Positions 46,349 to 47,500 of a stretch of DNA of 47,500 nt are shown piece after piece. The notes under the pieces were generated by a model. That model saw only the letters and a program-made list of their open reading frames with translations, was not told the origin of the DNA and ran no database searches. A program made the position numbers and the translations under genes. The stretch lies in NCBI RefSeq assembly GCF_037975245.1, contig NC_092562.1, positions 5,753,501 to 5,801,000 on the forward strand, read 5' to 3'. Every line of letters begins with the position of its first letter. The first letter of the stretch is position 1. This DNA is from Apostichopus japonicus (taxonomy: Eukaryota > Echinodermata > Holothuroidea > Aspidochirotida > Stichopodidae).

Positions 46349-47500
46349 ATTGGTGAGAGTGGTTGACGGTGGAAAGCAATCGTATTTGATTTTATTTCAG
46401 ATAGAGATGATGATTGCAATCGTTACTGCAAGATGTTAAACACTGGTTAGTAGCAGGGGCGTCAATCCGTAGTCACGGGTAAGGGGGGGGGGGGACAGAA
46501 TTTTATACATACAAACAAATACACACACGAACGCACACACACGCATACACCATACAAACACACATACATATAATAAATGCATGACTAAGAGATCCCCTTT
46601 AAAAAATTGTTACAGATAGATGTTACTGGTATTTATTTAACTTTATTGCTTTCTACCCACAATGGGTTCTCTCTTTTCCACCTCATTGCCTTTGTCGTTT
46701 ACTTTCATTTCATTTAACAGAGTCTGATCAAAGTATCTGTTTCGAGATCCGGCTTTAGGAATCACAAATGATTTCGAGTTGGTTATATATAATAATATCT
46801 AAATATTTTAAATATTCTCCGTTCATTTGGCATAGTTTCATGCATTATTTTGTAGATAAATTAAATACATTATGTAAAACCCATGGTCCTTGTTTTCCAG
46901 GAGATTTGGATCGCAAAATTGTCCGGCCCAAAGAACCACAAACTAAGGTTCAATCCGGTTTATCCCACCCATTAATAACCAGTGCTGTACAGAGGGAAAC
47001 AATGGTAGCCATTGTCTCCTAAATGAAACCAGAATGCAAAAATGCATCGTGGTTTCGATGATGTAAAATGATCAGTTTTCTTCATGCATCTGACATAATG
47101 TATAGTGTGGGTGTACAACATACTTGATTTTAGTAATACAGTGAAAAAACGTTTGATGTGACAAACAATAAATTTACAATGACACAGGCTTTCCTGAAAT
47201 GACCATTGACCTCACCAACAGGCTCTTGTCTTGTGAAAGACACTTCGACATACTAAATATGACATCTGTCCTTGTTGAAATATTGTGTAAAATTTTGTTT
47301 CTTGACAATTTGACCCCGGGCTGGTGAATTCAAACGACCATTGACCTGCGCCCACAACATTATGCTTTTTGTACTCAATGTGGTACAATTACATACCAAA
47401 TATGCGATCTGTCCAAGCTTCCCTTGCGATATTATGTTTAGGAAGGTGCGTTAGTGTAGAGAGTCAGGTAAGAGGGGAGTGGAGTAAATGTTTGACGTTT
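46349..47500. other. Right-hand intergenic end: hAT-end fragment, CA-rich microsatellite, AGGTCA-type repeat
   Basis: A CAGGGGCGTCAATCCG start followed by a G-run (46456-46494) looks like one end of a hAT element with no partner seen. A CA-rich microsatellite follows (about 46520-46571). From about 47190 to 47420, two phrases with TGACCATTGACCTC/TGACCTGCGCCC, ACCAAATATG and GATCTGTCC..G suggest an old tandem repeat related in style to the AGGTCA repeats of WDR18. A possible exon at 46902-47022 is discussed in the findings. Confidence 0.4.

Overview
This is a eukaryotic, intron-rich, AT-leaning animal sequence. It holds three conserved single-copy genes set in long introns and spacers full of minisatellites, DNA-transposon relics, a LINE relic and a tRNA-derived SINE. 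The gene set, the numerous short hAT-type elements and the AGGTCA-rich degenerate repeats suggest a marine invertebrate deuterostome. An echinoderm is my best guess (perhaps a sea cucumber), but the class cannot be proved from the sequence alone.

Layout. (1) 234-11287, minus strand: the N-terminal 415 residues of RAD17, the checkpoint clamp loader, in eight coding exons. Its C-terminal exons lie beyond the left edge. (2) 11288-15027: the spacer between divergent genes, mostly filled by a fold-back element (13007-14943) that contains a hAT MITE and a LINE 3' fragment. (3) 15028-28195, plus strand: complete WDR18, ten coding exons, 427 aa, with large minisatellites in its later introns. (4) 28349-29340: two hAT-type elements after the WDR18 stop. 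(5) 34409-39710, minus strand: complete RNF11 coding sequence, three exons, 145 aa, probably with a long 3' UTR reaching towards 30 kb. (6) 40.4-47.5 kb: transposon-rich sequence with a 2.7-kb inverted-repeat element, several hAT MITEs with 8-bp target duplications, and no confidently recognised cellular gene.

Functions. RAD17 loads the 9-1-1 clamp for ATR signalling. WDR18 acts in the PELP1-TEX10-WDR18 60S ribosome-maturation complex and has been linked to TopBP1/ATR signalling. RNF11 is a membrane-anchored RING-H2 adaptor of NEDD4-family ubiquitin ligases. RAD17 and WDR18 are head to head.

Most notable observation: two separate minisatellites in RAD17 introns begin inside the upstream exon, and their repeat units carry a copy of that exon's 3' end together with its 5' splice site. 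The exon end and donor have been tandemly amplified into the intron, about 22 close copies after exon 2 and about six after exon 5.
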